In this document: piece by piece, positions 33,110 to 40,822 of the stretch
Layout: each line of letters opens with the position of its first letter
Numbering within the stretch: position 1 is the stretch's first letter
Source: Actinokineospora fastidiosa
GTDB taxonomy: Bacteria > Actinomycetota > Actinomycetes > Mycobacteriales > Pseudonocardiaceae
DNA: 64,000 nt
Assembly (NCBI RefSeq): GCF_014648415.1
Contig: NZ_BMRB01000001.1
Location: forward strand, 1,054,001 to 1,118,000
Direction of reading: 5' to 3'
Program-made: the position numbers and the translations under genes
Notes under the pieces: generated by a model
Told to the model about the DNA's origin: nothing
Databases searched by the model: none
What the model saw: the letters and a program-made list of their open reading frames with translations, nothing else

Positions 33110-34678
33110 GTGTCGACCGAGCAGCCCAACTTCGCCGGTCCGCTGTCGGCGGCGGTGGCGCACCTGTGCACCCGGCTGCAGCCGCAGGTGTCCCCGCGCA
33201 CCGCGGCCGGGTTCCGCGAGGTGCTGCGCAGGCTGGGCGCCCCACTGCAGGTCGCCGTCGCTGGCCGGATCAAGTCCGGCAAGTCCACCCTGGTCAACGC
33301 CCTCATCGGCCGCCGGGTCGCGCCGACCGACGTCGGCGAGTGCACCCGGCTGGTGACCCGCTTCCAGTACGGCACCGTCGACCGCGTCGAGCTGGTGTTC
33401 TTCGACGGCCGCAAGCAGGTGCTGCCCTTCGACGCCGCGGGCATGATCCCCAAGGACCTCGACGTCGACTTCGACAAGGTCTCGCACCTGGAGGCGTACC
33501 TGACCAACGCCGTCCTGCGCGACCTGACCGTCATCGACACCCCGGGCCTCGGCTCCCTCGACCTCGCCTCGGTCAAGCGCACCGAGCAGCTGCTCGGCGC
33601 GGCCAAGCACCGCAAGGACGACGACTCCGAGGAGACCGACGACGACGAGCTCGACGAGACCTCCCGCAACGCGGTCGCGGGCGCGGAGGCCGTGCTCTAC
33701 GTCGTCACCCAGGGCGTGCGCGCCGACGACCAGCAGGCCCTGGCCGCCTTCACCGCGGCGACCGCGAGCCGCGAGGCCGGGCCGGTCAACGCCATCGCCG
33801 TGCTGAACAAGGCCGACACGATCACCCCGGAGTCGGTCGCGGGCAGCGACGGCGACGTGTGGAAGGCAGCGTCGATCATCGCCGAGAAGCAGGCGGCCAC
33901 GCTCAAGCCGAGGGTCGCCGACGTCATCCCGGTGATCGGCCTGCTCGCCGAGTCCGCCGAGTCCGGCGGCTTCACCTCAGCCGACGCCGACGCGCTGAAG
34001 ACGCTGTCCCAACTGGACGACGTGACGTGGGAGACCATGCTCATGTCGGCCGACATCTTCACCACCTGGGACTGCGACGTCCCGGTCGGCACCCGCGTGC
34101 GGCTGCTGGAGAAGCTGGACCTCTACGGCATCCGCAGCGCCGTCGACGCCCTGCGCGCCGACCCGGAGCTGACCGCGGGCGCGCTGCGCCGCAGGCTGCT
34201 GGAGTCCTCCGGCCTGGCCCGCGTCCGCGCCCGGCTCGACGGCGTCTTCCGCGCCCGCGCCGACGGCATCAAGGCCGCGGCCGCGCTGGCCTCGGTGACC
34301 GCGCTCGCGCAGGCCTCCGGCGACGCGGGCGAGCGCCAGCGCGTCCACGACGCCATCGAGGTCCTGCTGCAGAAGCCCGAGGCCCACCAGCTGCGCCTGC
34401 TGGAGGCGCTGACCCTGGTCGCCTCCGGCGCGGTCGACATGCCCGAGGACCTCGCCGACGAGGTGCTGCGGGTCGGCTCGACCGCCGACGTCGGCGAGCA
34501 GCTCGGCCTCAAGGGCCGCCCGCACAAGGAGCTGTCGGCCTACGCGCTGGAGCGCGCGGGCTGGTGGCGCTCGTTCGCCTCCTTCGGCGCCACCCCGGCG
34601 CAGAGCCGCGTGGCCCACGTGGTGCACCGGTCGTACTTCCTCATTTGGCAGCAGTTGAAGGCGACGGGCGGCGCATGA
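33110..34678 (+). CDS. Dynamin-like GTPase (first of pair)
   Basis: The 522-residue protein carries a dynamin-type GTPase domain: G1 (VAGRIKSGKSTLVNALIG), switch Thr (GECTRLVTRF), G3 (VIDTPGLGSLDL) and G4 (VLNKADTI). An acidic insert lies between G3 and G4 (KDDDSEETDDDELDE). The C-terminal half is helical without clear membrane helices. Bacterial dynamins often act in pairs on membranes, e.g. DynA/DynB in Streptomyces division and IniA/IniC in mycobacteria. The GTG follows GGGGAGAA. It opens a cluster with a GrpE-like gene and a second dynamin. Confidence 0.88.
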   Translation: MSTEQPNFAGPLSAAVAHLCTRLQPQVSPRTAAGFREVLRRLGAPLQVAVAGRIKSGKSTLVNALIGRRVAPTDVGECTRLVTRFQYGTVDRVELVFFDGRKQVLPFDAAGMIPKDLDVDFDKVSHLEAYLTNAVLRDLTVIDTPGLGSLDLASVKRTEQLLGAAKHRKDDDSEETDDDELDETSRNAVAGAEAVLYVVTQGVRADDQQALAAFTAATASREAGPVNAIAVLNKADTITPESVAGSDGDVWKAASIIAEKQAATLKPRVADVIPVIGLLAESAESGGFTSADADALKTLSQLDDVTWETMLMSADIFTTWDCDVPVGTRVRLLEKLDLYGIRSAVDALRADPELTAGALRRRLLESSGLARVRARLDGVFRARADGIKAAAALASVTALAQASGDAGERQRVHDAIEVLLQKPEAHQLRLLEALTLVASGAVDMPEDLADEVLRVGSTADVGEQLGLKGRPHKELSAYALERAGWWRSFASFGATPAQSRVAHVVHRSYFLIWQQLKATGGA

Positions 34679-34728
34679 GGCCGTCCCGGATCCGGCAGCG
34701 ACTCACGGCACAGTCTGGGTGATGACGA

Positions 34729-35148
34729 ATGGCGACCTGGTTCAAAGGCAAGCGCAGGGATGAGGCCGAGTCGACCCAGCAGGTCGACGCCGAGGTGATC
34801 ACCGAGGCCATCGCCCACCCGATGGCGCCGTCGGTCGACCTGGCGGCGTTCGAGCGGCTCGCCGCCGAGCGCAAGGCGATGGTGGCGCTGTGCCTCTACG
34901 CCCACGACCGCGCCCGCAGCTCCGGGGTGGCCGAGCGGCTGGAGGAGGGGCTGGCGGGCGTCGGCGTCGAGGCCCTGCGCCCGGACGGGCAGCGCTTCGA
35001 CCCGGCCGTGCACGAGGCGGGCGGCACCGCCGACACCGACGACCCCGCGCTGGACGGCGTCGTCGCCGAGACCGAGGTGGTCGGGTTCAGCGACCGGGGC
35101 CACGTGCTGCGCCCGCCGATCGTCACCGTCTACAAGGTCCACTCCTGA
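34729..35148 (+). CDS. GrpE-head-like small protein
   Basis: The 139-residue product has a helical part (about 28-75) followed by a block matching the GrpE beta-head: LAGVGVEALRPDGQRFDPAVHEA, then DGVVAETEVVGFSDRGHVLRPPIVTVYKVHS. GrpE is the nucleotide-exchange factor for DnaK, and its FDP-x2-HEA and GxVLRPxxVxV motifs are recognisable. The long N-terminal dimerisation helices of real GrpE are much reduced. No DnaK-like gene is in the window. It lies 50 bases after one dynamin gene and its TGA overlaps the ATG of the other, so all three are surely co-expressed. Role with the dynamins is inference. Confidence 0.75.
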   Translation: MATWFKGKRRDEAESTQQVDAEVITEAIAHPMAPSVDLAAFERLAAERKAMVALCLYAHDRARSSGVAERLEEGLAGVGVEALRPDGQRFDPAVHEAGGTADTDDPALDGVVAETEVVGFSDRGHVLRPPIVTVYKVHS

Positions 35149-36980
35149 TGACCAAGCCCCAGCCGCCGTCCCTGCCCAAGCAGGTCGCGCACGCCCGCGA
35201 GACGCTGCTCGCCCTGCTCAAGGACATCGAGCCGGAGACCGCGCAGTGGGTCGAGGAGGCCCGCGCCAAGCGGAGCAAGAAGCCGTCGGTCGTCGTGGTC
35301 GGCGAGACCAACCGGGGCAAGTCCTCGCTGGTCAACGCCCTGCTGGAGACACCGGGGCTGTCCCCGGTCGACGCCGAGGTCGCCACCGCGACGTACCTGA
35401 TGTTCGACCACGCCCCCGAGTGGAAGGCCCGCGCCTGCTACCCGGGCCAGCACCCGGACGTGCCCATCGACCTCGACCTGCTCATCAACTGGGTCTCCGC
35501 GGCGCACGACCTGCCCGACGGCGAGATCCCGCCGCGCTACGTCGAGATCGACGGCCCGGCCGAGGTGCTGGAGAAGCTCGTCATCGTCGACACCCCGGGC
35601 GTCGGCGGGCTGGACTCCATGCACGGCGAGCTGGCGATCGAGGCCGCGTCCAGCGCCACCGCGCTGCTGTTCGTCGTGGACGCGTCGGCGCCGTTCACCA
35701 TCGGCGAGCTGACCTTCCTCGCGGGCATCGGCGACAAGGTCGAGACCGTCGTGTTCGCGCTGTCCAAGGTGGACCAGTTCCGCGGCTGGCGGCAGGTGCT
35801 CGACGCCAACCAGGCGCTGCTGGCCGAGCACGCCCCCCGGTTCGCGGGCGCCAAGTTCTACCCCGTCTCCTCGCGGATGCACGAGATGGCGGGCAAGGCG
35901 CCCAGCGCGGAGGCCGCGGCGCTGCTCAAGGAGCGCTCCGGCATCGTCGAGCTGCGCGACGCGCTGCAGTCGCTGCTCGTCGGCCGCTCGGTGATGCTGT
36001 CGGAGGCGAACACGCTGCGCGCGCTGTCCTCCGCGCTCGCCGAGCTGACGGTCAGGCTGGAGGCCGAGAAGCGGGTGCTGACCACCGGCGAGGCCGAGGC
36101 CGAGGCGCTGCGCGCCCGCAAGGAGGAGCTGACCGCCGAGCGGCGCTCGTCCACCCGGGGCTGGCAGGTGCGGCTGCGCAGCGAGGTGCAGCGCGCGCGG
36201 CTGGAGAACGCGCACGAGGTCAGCCGCGAGATGCGCGACCTGCAGACGTGGTTCCGCGCGGCCATCGACGCCGCCGACCGGGAGAAGATCAAGACCCTGC
36301 CCGGCCAGGTCGACGCCGCGCTGCAGATGGTCACCGCGCGCATCGGCAACAAGGTGGGCAACCGGCTCAACCAGGTCGCCGACCTGGTCCTCGCCGACCT
36401 GTTCACCGCGGACGAGCTGGCGGTGATCCGCTCGCAGTTCGCGCGCGCGGGCGGCGCCCAGGTCGTCCTGCGGGCCGCGGAGAAGCGCACGCCGACCGCG
36501 GAGGACAAGCTGCTCGTCTTCATGGGCGTCTCCGGCGGCTTCGGCGCAGGCAAGATGGCCGTGCTGCCGCTGGCGGGCGCGGTCGCCGCGCCCATCCTGC
36601 TGGTGCCCACGATCGTCATCGGCCTGGGCGCGGGCTGGTGGATCGCCCGCACCCGCAAGCACACCGCCGACAAGCAGCACATGAAGCAGTGGCTGTCCGA
36701 CGCCATCGCCGACTCCCGCTCCACATTGGACCAGCTCGTGTCCGAGCAGCTGATCGACGCGGAGTCGCAGCTGTCGCTGGCCCTCGACGAGGCGCTGGGC
36801 AAGCGGATCGCGGGCATCGAGGAGCAGCTGCGCGAGGTCGACAAGGCGTTGCGACTGGACGTCAGCGAGCGGCAGAAGCGGGTCACCGTGGTAAACAAGC
36901 GCCTGACCGACGTCGTCGCGGGCCGGGAGCGCGCCGAGAAGCTGCTCGCGAGCATCCGCACCCTGCGTGACAAGTCCTGA
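35148..36980 (+). CDS. Dynamin-like GTPase with membrane hairpin (second of pair)
   Basis: The 610-residue protein has G1 (VVVVGETNRGKSSLVNALL), switch Thr (VATATYLMFD), G3 (VIVDTPGVGGLDSMHG) and G4 (FALSKVDQF). A long helical stalk has coiled-coil character (about 300-450), a pair of membrane segments is seen near 475-505 (MAVLPLAGAVAAPILLVPTIVIGLGAGWWIA), and a C-terminal coiled coil follows. This is the layout of a membrane-inserted bacterial dynamin. The ATG overlaps the stop of the GrpE-like gene (TGATG). With the first dynamin it probably forms a hetero-oligomer on the inner membrane. Confidence 0.9.
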   Translation: MTKPQPPSLPKQVAHARETLLALLKDIEPETAQWVEEARAKRSKKPSVVVVGETNRGKSSLVNALLETPGLSPVDAEVATATYLMFDHAPEWKARACYPGQHPDVPIDLDLLINWVSAAHDLPDGEIPPRYVEIDGPAEVLEKLVIVDTPGVGGLDSMHGELAIEAASSATALLFVVDASAPFTIGELTFLAGIGDKVETVVFALSKVDQFRGWRQVLDANQALLAEHAPRFAGAKFYPVSSRMHEMAGKAPSAEAAALLKERSGIVELRDALQSLLVGRSVMLSEANTLRALSSALAELTVRLEAEKRVLTTGEAEAEALRARKEELTAERRSSTRGWQVRLRSEVQRARLENAHEVSREMRDLQTWFRAAIDAADREKIKTLPGQVDAALQMVTARIGNKVGNRLNQVADLVLADLFTADELAVIRSQFARAGGAQVVLRAAEKRTPTAEDKLLVFMGVSGGFGAGKMAVLPLAGAVAAPILLVPTIVIGLGAGWWIARTRKHTADKQHMKQWLSDAIADSRSTLDQLVSEQLIDAESQLSLALDEALGKRIAGIEEQLREVDKALRLDVSERQKRVTVVNKRLTDVVAGRERAEKLLASIRTLRDKS

Positions 36981-37094
36981 CCAGTAAGAACGCGCCGAGG
37001 AATCTCCGTAACGCCGGGAACCGCCGCGGCGAAGGGTCAGTCATATCCGCAACAGCACAACATCCCGAGAGGGACCAGTAAGAGGGGGCACCAC

Positions 37095-37805
37095 GTGTAC
37101 GTGGACGAGACCGGTAGCGACGTCGACACCACCGACACCGCCGACGCGGGCCAGGACGAGCTGACCGTCGAGGTGGGTGGCGACGAGTACGAGGTCACCG
37201 AGAACTACGACTACGACCAGGACGGCGAGAACGACTCGGCCGTGGTCCAGACCGAAGACGGCTACATGGCCTTCCACGACACCGACGGCGACGGCACCGC
37301 CGACACGATGGTGGAGCTCGACGCCGACGGCAACGTGACCGGCGCGGCGGAGTACGACGAGGCCAGCGGCGAGTGGACCGCGGCGGACCCGAACTCCGTG
37401 GAGGCCCCCTCCGGCGGCGGCGCCGACGACGCGGGCACCGACACCACCACCGGCGACGACCCGACCCAGACCACCGAGACGACGACCGACACCGGCTCGG
37501 GCGAGGGCATGACGGTCGACACCGCCGAGGGCGAGATGGAGGTCGGCCCGGCGCAGTACGACTCCGACGGCGACGGCACCAACGACACCGCGGTCGTCAC
37601 CGACGAGCAGGGCAACACCTACGCCTTCGTCGACACCGACGCCGACGGCGAGGCCGACGAGGCCGTCGTGATCGAGGCCGACGGCGACGTGACCGTGGCC
37701 CAGCACACCGCCGAGGACGAGTGGACCACCGTCGAGACCGGCCACATCAACGCCGACGGCTCCTACACCTCCGACAGCGCCTCCGACGCCGCCTGGCAGG
37801 GCTGA
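37095..37805 (+). CDS. Acidic duplicated-module protein without Lys, Arg or Cys
   Basis: The 236-residue product is built of two copies of a module of about 70 residues (about 30-98 and 148-212). Each has Asp-rich loops: YDYDQDGENDSAVV / DTDGDGTADTMV and YDSDGDGTNDTAVV / DTDADGEADEAVV, followed by ADGxVT and EW. The DxDxDG loops resemble calcium-binding sites of dockerin or thrombospondin type-3 repeats. A Thr/Gly/Asp spacer joins the copies. There is no lysine, arginine or cysteine anywhere, and no signal peptide. The GTG follows AGAGGGGG. It lies 114 bases after the dynamin gene and ends in a strong terminator. It resembles actinobacterial DUF6802-type proteins; function unknown. Confidence 0.8.
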   Translation: MYVDETGSDVDTTDTADAGQDELTVEVGGDEYEVTENYDYDQDGENDSAVVQTEDGYMAFHDTDGDGTADTMVELDADGNVTGAAEYDEASGEWTAADPNSVEAPSGGGADDAGTDTTTGDDPTQTTETTTDTGSGEGMTVDTAEGEMEVGPAQYDSDGDGTNDTAVVTDEQGNTYAFVDTDADGEADEAVVIEADGDVTVAQHTAEDEWTTVETGHINADGSYTSDSASDAAWQG

Positions 37806-37822
37806 GTTCGCCGACCGGAAAG

Positions 37823-37860
37823 AGTCCCGTCGCACTCCGGTGCGGCGGGACTTCTTCTTT
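37823..37860 (+). terminator. Terminator hairpin with T-rich tail
   Basis: A 13-bp stem (AGTCCCGTCGCAC / GTGCGGCGGGACT, one G-U pair) with a 4-base loop is followed by TCTTCTTT. It closes the dynamin/acidic-protein cluster. Confidence 0.9.
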
Positions 37861-38159
37861 GGTAATCCGGCTCACGTGGGCGGAATCACGGTTAACGCGC
37901 CGACACTCGCAAACCGGACGTCCGTTCTGATCCGCAATCGGGTACTGAATCGATCCCCTTATCGTTCCTGTGAGAGAACCGACAGGTCAGCTATCGGTGG
38001 CCTGCCGTTTACTTCGCTAGCCTCAGTGCATTCCTTCCGGCGCCACCCGCTCCCACCAAGGGCGGGTGTCAGCCGTTCGATGAGGACGTCGACGTCCCCG
38101 GTCCGGGTGCGATGGCGTCCTGATCGGCGTTTCGGCGTTCAGTCAGGAGACGAGGCGAG
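37861..38159. other. Long leader/promoter region of pckA
   Basis: This stretch holds no gene I can support. It is more AT-rich than its surroundings (GGTTAACGCG; CCTTATCGTTCC; CCGTTTACTTCGCTAGCC) and must contain the pckA promoter. No riboswitch class was recognised. Confidence 0.5.
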
Positions 38160-39986
38160 ATGACGGCAGTGACCATCCCAGGTCTTGACCAGGCACCGAC
38201 CACGCACAAACGGCTCCTGGCGTGGGTGCGAGAGGTCGCCGAGCTGACCGCGCCCGACCAGGTCGTGTGGGTCGACGGCTCCGAGGAGGAGTGGACCCGG
38301 CTGACCGACAGGCTGGTGGCCGCGGGCACCTTCACCCGGCTGGACAAGAAGCCGAACTCGTTCTACGCCGCGTCCGACCCCAATGACGTCGCGCGCGTCG
38401 AGGAGCGCACGTTCATCTGCTCGGTCGACGAGGCCGATTCCGGGCCCACCAACAACTGGATGGCCCCGGACGAGATGAAAGCGATCATGACCGAGCTGTA
38501 CCGCGGCTCGATGCGCGGTCGCACGATGTACGTGATCCCGTTCTGCATGGGCCCGCTCGACGCCGAGAAGCCGATGCTGGGCGTGGAGATCACCGATTCC
38601 GAGTACGTCGTGGTCTCGATGAGGATCATGACCCGGATGGGCGCGCAGGCCCTGGCGCGCTTCACCGACGCCGACGGCAACGAGCGCGACTTCGTCCCCG
38701 CGCTGCACTCCCTCGGTGCGCCGCTGGCCCCCGGCCAGTCCGACGTGCCGTGGCCGTGCAGCGACACGAAGTACATCGTGCACTTCCCGGAGGAGCGGCT
38801 GATCTGGAGCTACGGCTCCGGCTACGGCGGCAACGCCCTGCTGGGCAAGAAGTGCTACTCGCTGCGCATCGCCTCGGTCATCGGCCGCGACGAGGGCTGG
38901 CTGGCCGAGCACATGCTGATCCTCAAGCTGATCTCCCCGGAGAACAAGGTCTACTACATCGCCGCTGCCTTCCCCAGCGCCTGCGGCAAGACCAACCTCG
39001 CCATGCTGGAGCCGACCATCCCGGGCTGGAAGGTCGAGACCCTGGGCGACGACATCGCCTGGATGCGCTTCGGCGAGGACGGCCGCCTCTACGCGGTCAA
39101 CCCGGAGAACGGCTTCTTCGGTGTCGCTCCCGGCACCAACTGGAAGACCAACCCGAACGCGATGCGCACCATCGACAAGGGCAACTCGCTGTTCACCAAC
39201 GTCGCGCTGACCGACGACGGCGACATCTGGTGGGAGGGCATGGAGAACCCGCCCGCCCACGCCACCTCGTGGAAGGGCGAGGACTGGACGCCGGAGTCCG
39301 ACGAGCTGTCCTCGCACGCCAACTCGCGGTACTGCACGCCGATGGCGCAGTGCCCGGTGCTGGCCCCCGAGTGGGACGACCCGCAGGGCGTGCCGATCTC
39401 GGCCATCTTCTTCGGCGGCCGCCGCGCCACCACGATCCCGCTGGTCAGCGAGTCCTTCGACTGGCAGCACGGCACCTTCATGGGCGCCACGCTGTCCTCG
39501 GAGAAGACCGCGGCGGCCACCGGCAACCTTGGCGAGGTCCGCCGCGACCCGATGGCGATGCTGCCGTTCATCGGCTACCACGCGGGCGACTACTTCCGGC
39601 ACTGGATCGAGACCGGCAAGCGCGCCGACGCCGACAAGCTGCCGAAGATCTTCTACGTCAACTGGTTCCGCCGCGGCGACGACGGCCGGTTCCTGTGGCC
39701 GGGCTTCGGCGAGAACTCCCGCGTCCTCAAGTGGGCCATCGAGCGCCTGGAGGGCAAGGCCGCCGCGCACGAGTCCCCGATCGGCTGGGTGCCCACCGCC
39801 GCCGACCTCGACCTGTCGGGCCTGGACGCCGACCCGGCCGACATCGACGCCGCCCTCGCCGTCGACCTCGACGAGTGGCGCGCCGAGCTCCCGCTGATCG
39901 AGGCCTGGTTCGACAAGATCGGCGACAAGCTCCCGACCTCCCTGCGCGACGAGCTCGCCGCACTCAAGCAGCGGCTCGCCGGGTAA
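38160..39986 (+). CDS. pckA: Phosphoenolpyruvate carboxykinase, GTP-dependent
   Basis: The 608-residue enzyme interconverts oxaloacetate plus GTP with PEP, CO2 and GDP, the entry to gluconeogenesis. The length and motifs are those of the GTP class: [32 protein letters not shown] (metal and PEP site), P-loop [14 protein letters not shown] (about 270-282; the family's reactive Cys is present) and [13 protein letters not shown], and [25 protein letters not shown] near the end. ATG with GAGGCGAG just upstream. It is followed by a 17-bp perfect hairpin. Proximity to a monocarboxylate permease fits growth on pyruvate or lactate. Confidence 0.97.
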   Translation: MTAVTIPGLDQAPTTHKRLLAWVREVAELTAPDQVVWVDGSEEEWTRLTDRLVAAGTFTRLDKKPNSFYAASDPNDVARVEERTFICSVDEADSGPTNNWMAPDEMKAIMTELYRGSMRGRTMYVIPFCMGPLDAEKPMLGVEITDSEYVVVSMRIMTRMGAQALARFTDADGNERDFVPALHSLGAPLAPGQSDVPWPCSDTKYIVHFPEERLIWSYGSGYGGNALLGKKCYSLRIASVIGRDEGWLAEHMLILKLISPENKVYYIAAAFPSACGKTNLAMLEPTIPGWKVETLGDDIAWMRFGEDGRLYAVNPENGFFGVAPGTNWKTNPNAMRTIDKGNSLFTNVALTDDGDIWWEGMENPPAHATSWKGEDWTPESDELSSHANSRYCTPMAQCPVLAPEWDDPQGVPISAIFFGGRRATTIPLVSESFDWQHGTFMGATLSSEKTAAATGNLGEVRRDPMAMLPFIGYHAGDYFRHWIETGKRADADKLPKIFYVNWFRRGDDGRFLWPGFGENSRVLKWAIERLEGKAAAHESPIGWVPTAADLDLSGLDADPADIDAALAVDLDEWRAELPLIEAWFDKIGDKLPTSLRDELAALKQRLAG

Positions 39987-39996
39987 CAGGTGCTTT

Positions 39997-40035
39997 GATG
40001 AGGGCCACCGCGGACACCCCGCGGTGGCCCTCATC
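39997..40035 (+). terminator. Terminator hairpin after pckA
   Basis: A perfect 17-bp stem (GATGAGGGCCACCGCGG / CCGCGGTGGCCCTCATC) with loop ACACC lies 10 bases after the pckA stop. It is the strongest hairpin in the window. Confidence 0.95.
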
Positions 40036-40053
40036 GTTCCTCGGGAGGACGGG

Positions 40054-40275
40054 ATGGAAGCGGCGAGATGGACCTGGCGCCTCTCGGCCTACGACGAGCG
40101 CGTCCACGCCTTCCCCTCGGACGAACGGGCCAGCCTCATCGAGGCCGTCTGCACCCACACCGTCCCCTACGCCAAGGCGCCCCGCACCCACTCCGGCCCC
40201 CGCTGCGTGTCGTGCCTGTTGATCGTGGGTGACGTCCTGACGGCTGTGGACAACCCCGGGGACAAGTCCCGCTAG
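40054..40275 (+). CDS. Small Cys/His protein, probable zinc-binding
   Basis: The 73-residue product contains a Cys-x-His (VCTHTVP) and a Cys-x2-Cys (RCVSC), spaced as in the small zinc-finger proteins common in actinomycetes. The ATG at 40054 was chosen because GGGAGGAC lies just upstream; an earlier in-frame GTG falls inside the pckA hairpin. Near its end a perfect TGTGGACAA (40245-40253) is part of the coding sequence. Function unknown. It may be a genuine small gene or a decayed one. Confidence 0.6.
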   Translation: MEAARWTWRLSAYDERVHAFPSDERASLIEAVCTHTVPYAKAPRTHSGPRCVSCLLIVGDVLTAVDNPGDKSR

Positions 40276-40440
40276 TCCCACGCGTCCCCTGGTCCACACC
40301 TGCATCCGGGTTGTCCACAGACTGTGGATGGACTTGTGCACAGCTTGTGGGCAACTCGCCTGCGGCGCGGGCCGGGCGGGAGGCGGGCGGCCGGGGCCTG
40401 GGGGCACTTCGGGTCCGTGGACAGTCGGGGCTGTGGACAA
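40245..40440. promoter_or_regulatory. Second cluster of DnaA-box-like 9-mers
   Basis: Exact actinobacterial-type boxes are TGTGGACAA at 40245-40253 and 40432-40440 and TTGTCCACA at 40311-40319. One-mismatch copies are TGGTCCACA (40290-40298), TTGTGCACA (40334-40342), TGTGGGCAA (40346-40354) and CGTGGACAG (40416-40424). Both orientations occur. The 280-base gap 40276-40555 contains nothing else recognisable besides the promoter of the permease operon. DnaA titration or a DnaA-controlled promoter is possible. Confidence 0.6.
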
Positions 40441-40555
40441 ATCGGGTGCGGCGGCCAGCGGTGGTCGGAGTTCGGCCGGTTACCAAACTGATCAGTGACT
40501 ATCCCGCCGACGCGTTCTAGTGTTTCGCCGCAACACCGTCGTGAGGGGAGTGCCC

Positions 40556-40822
40556 ATGGCACCACCAGGCAAGACCGGGCTGCGCTGGAGCCCATGGAAC
40601 CTGCTGCTCGTGGTCCCGCTGCTGTGGCTGATCACGCCCGTCTTCAACCGCACCGGGCCCGAGCTGTTCGGGATGCCGTTCTACTACTGGTTCCAGTTCC
40701 TCGGCATCGCCGTGGGCGTGCTGTGCACGTCCATCGTCTACGTCAAGACCAAGGACAAGCCGACCACGTCCGCGCCCGGTGAGCCGCTCGACGTCGACGA
40801 CCTGGACGAGGGGGCCCGATGA
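40556..40822 (+). CDS. DUF3311 membrane protein, permease partner
   Basis: The 88-residue protein has two membrane helices (WNLLLVVPLLWLITPVF and YYWFQFLGIAVGVLCTSIVYV) and a charged tail. This fits the DUF3311 family, which is regularly encoded directly before sodium:solute symporters of the monocarboxylate type. ATG after AGGGGAG. Its stop overlaps the permease start by 4 bases (ATGA), so the two are translationally coupled. It is probably a small subunit or assembly factor; the exact role is not established. Confidence 0.88.
   Translation: MAPPGKTGLRWSPWNLLLVVPLLWLITPVFNRTGPELFGMPFYYWFQFLGIAVGVLCTSIVYVKTKDKPTTSAPGEPLDVDDLDEGAR

Noticed and set aside
37373-37930. An Arg/His-rich frame inside the acidic-protein gene
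   Set aside because: Reading GAC-rich codons one base over always gives Arg and His; there is no start signal or bias of its own.
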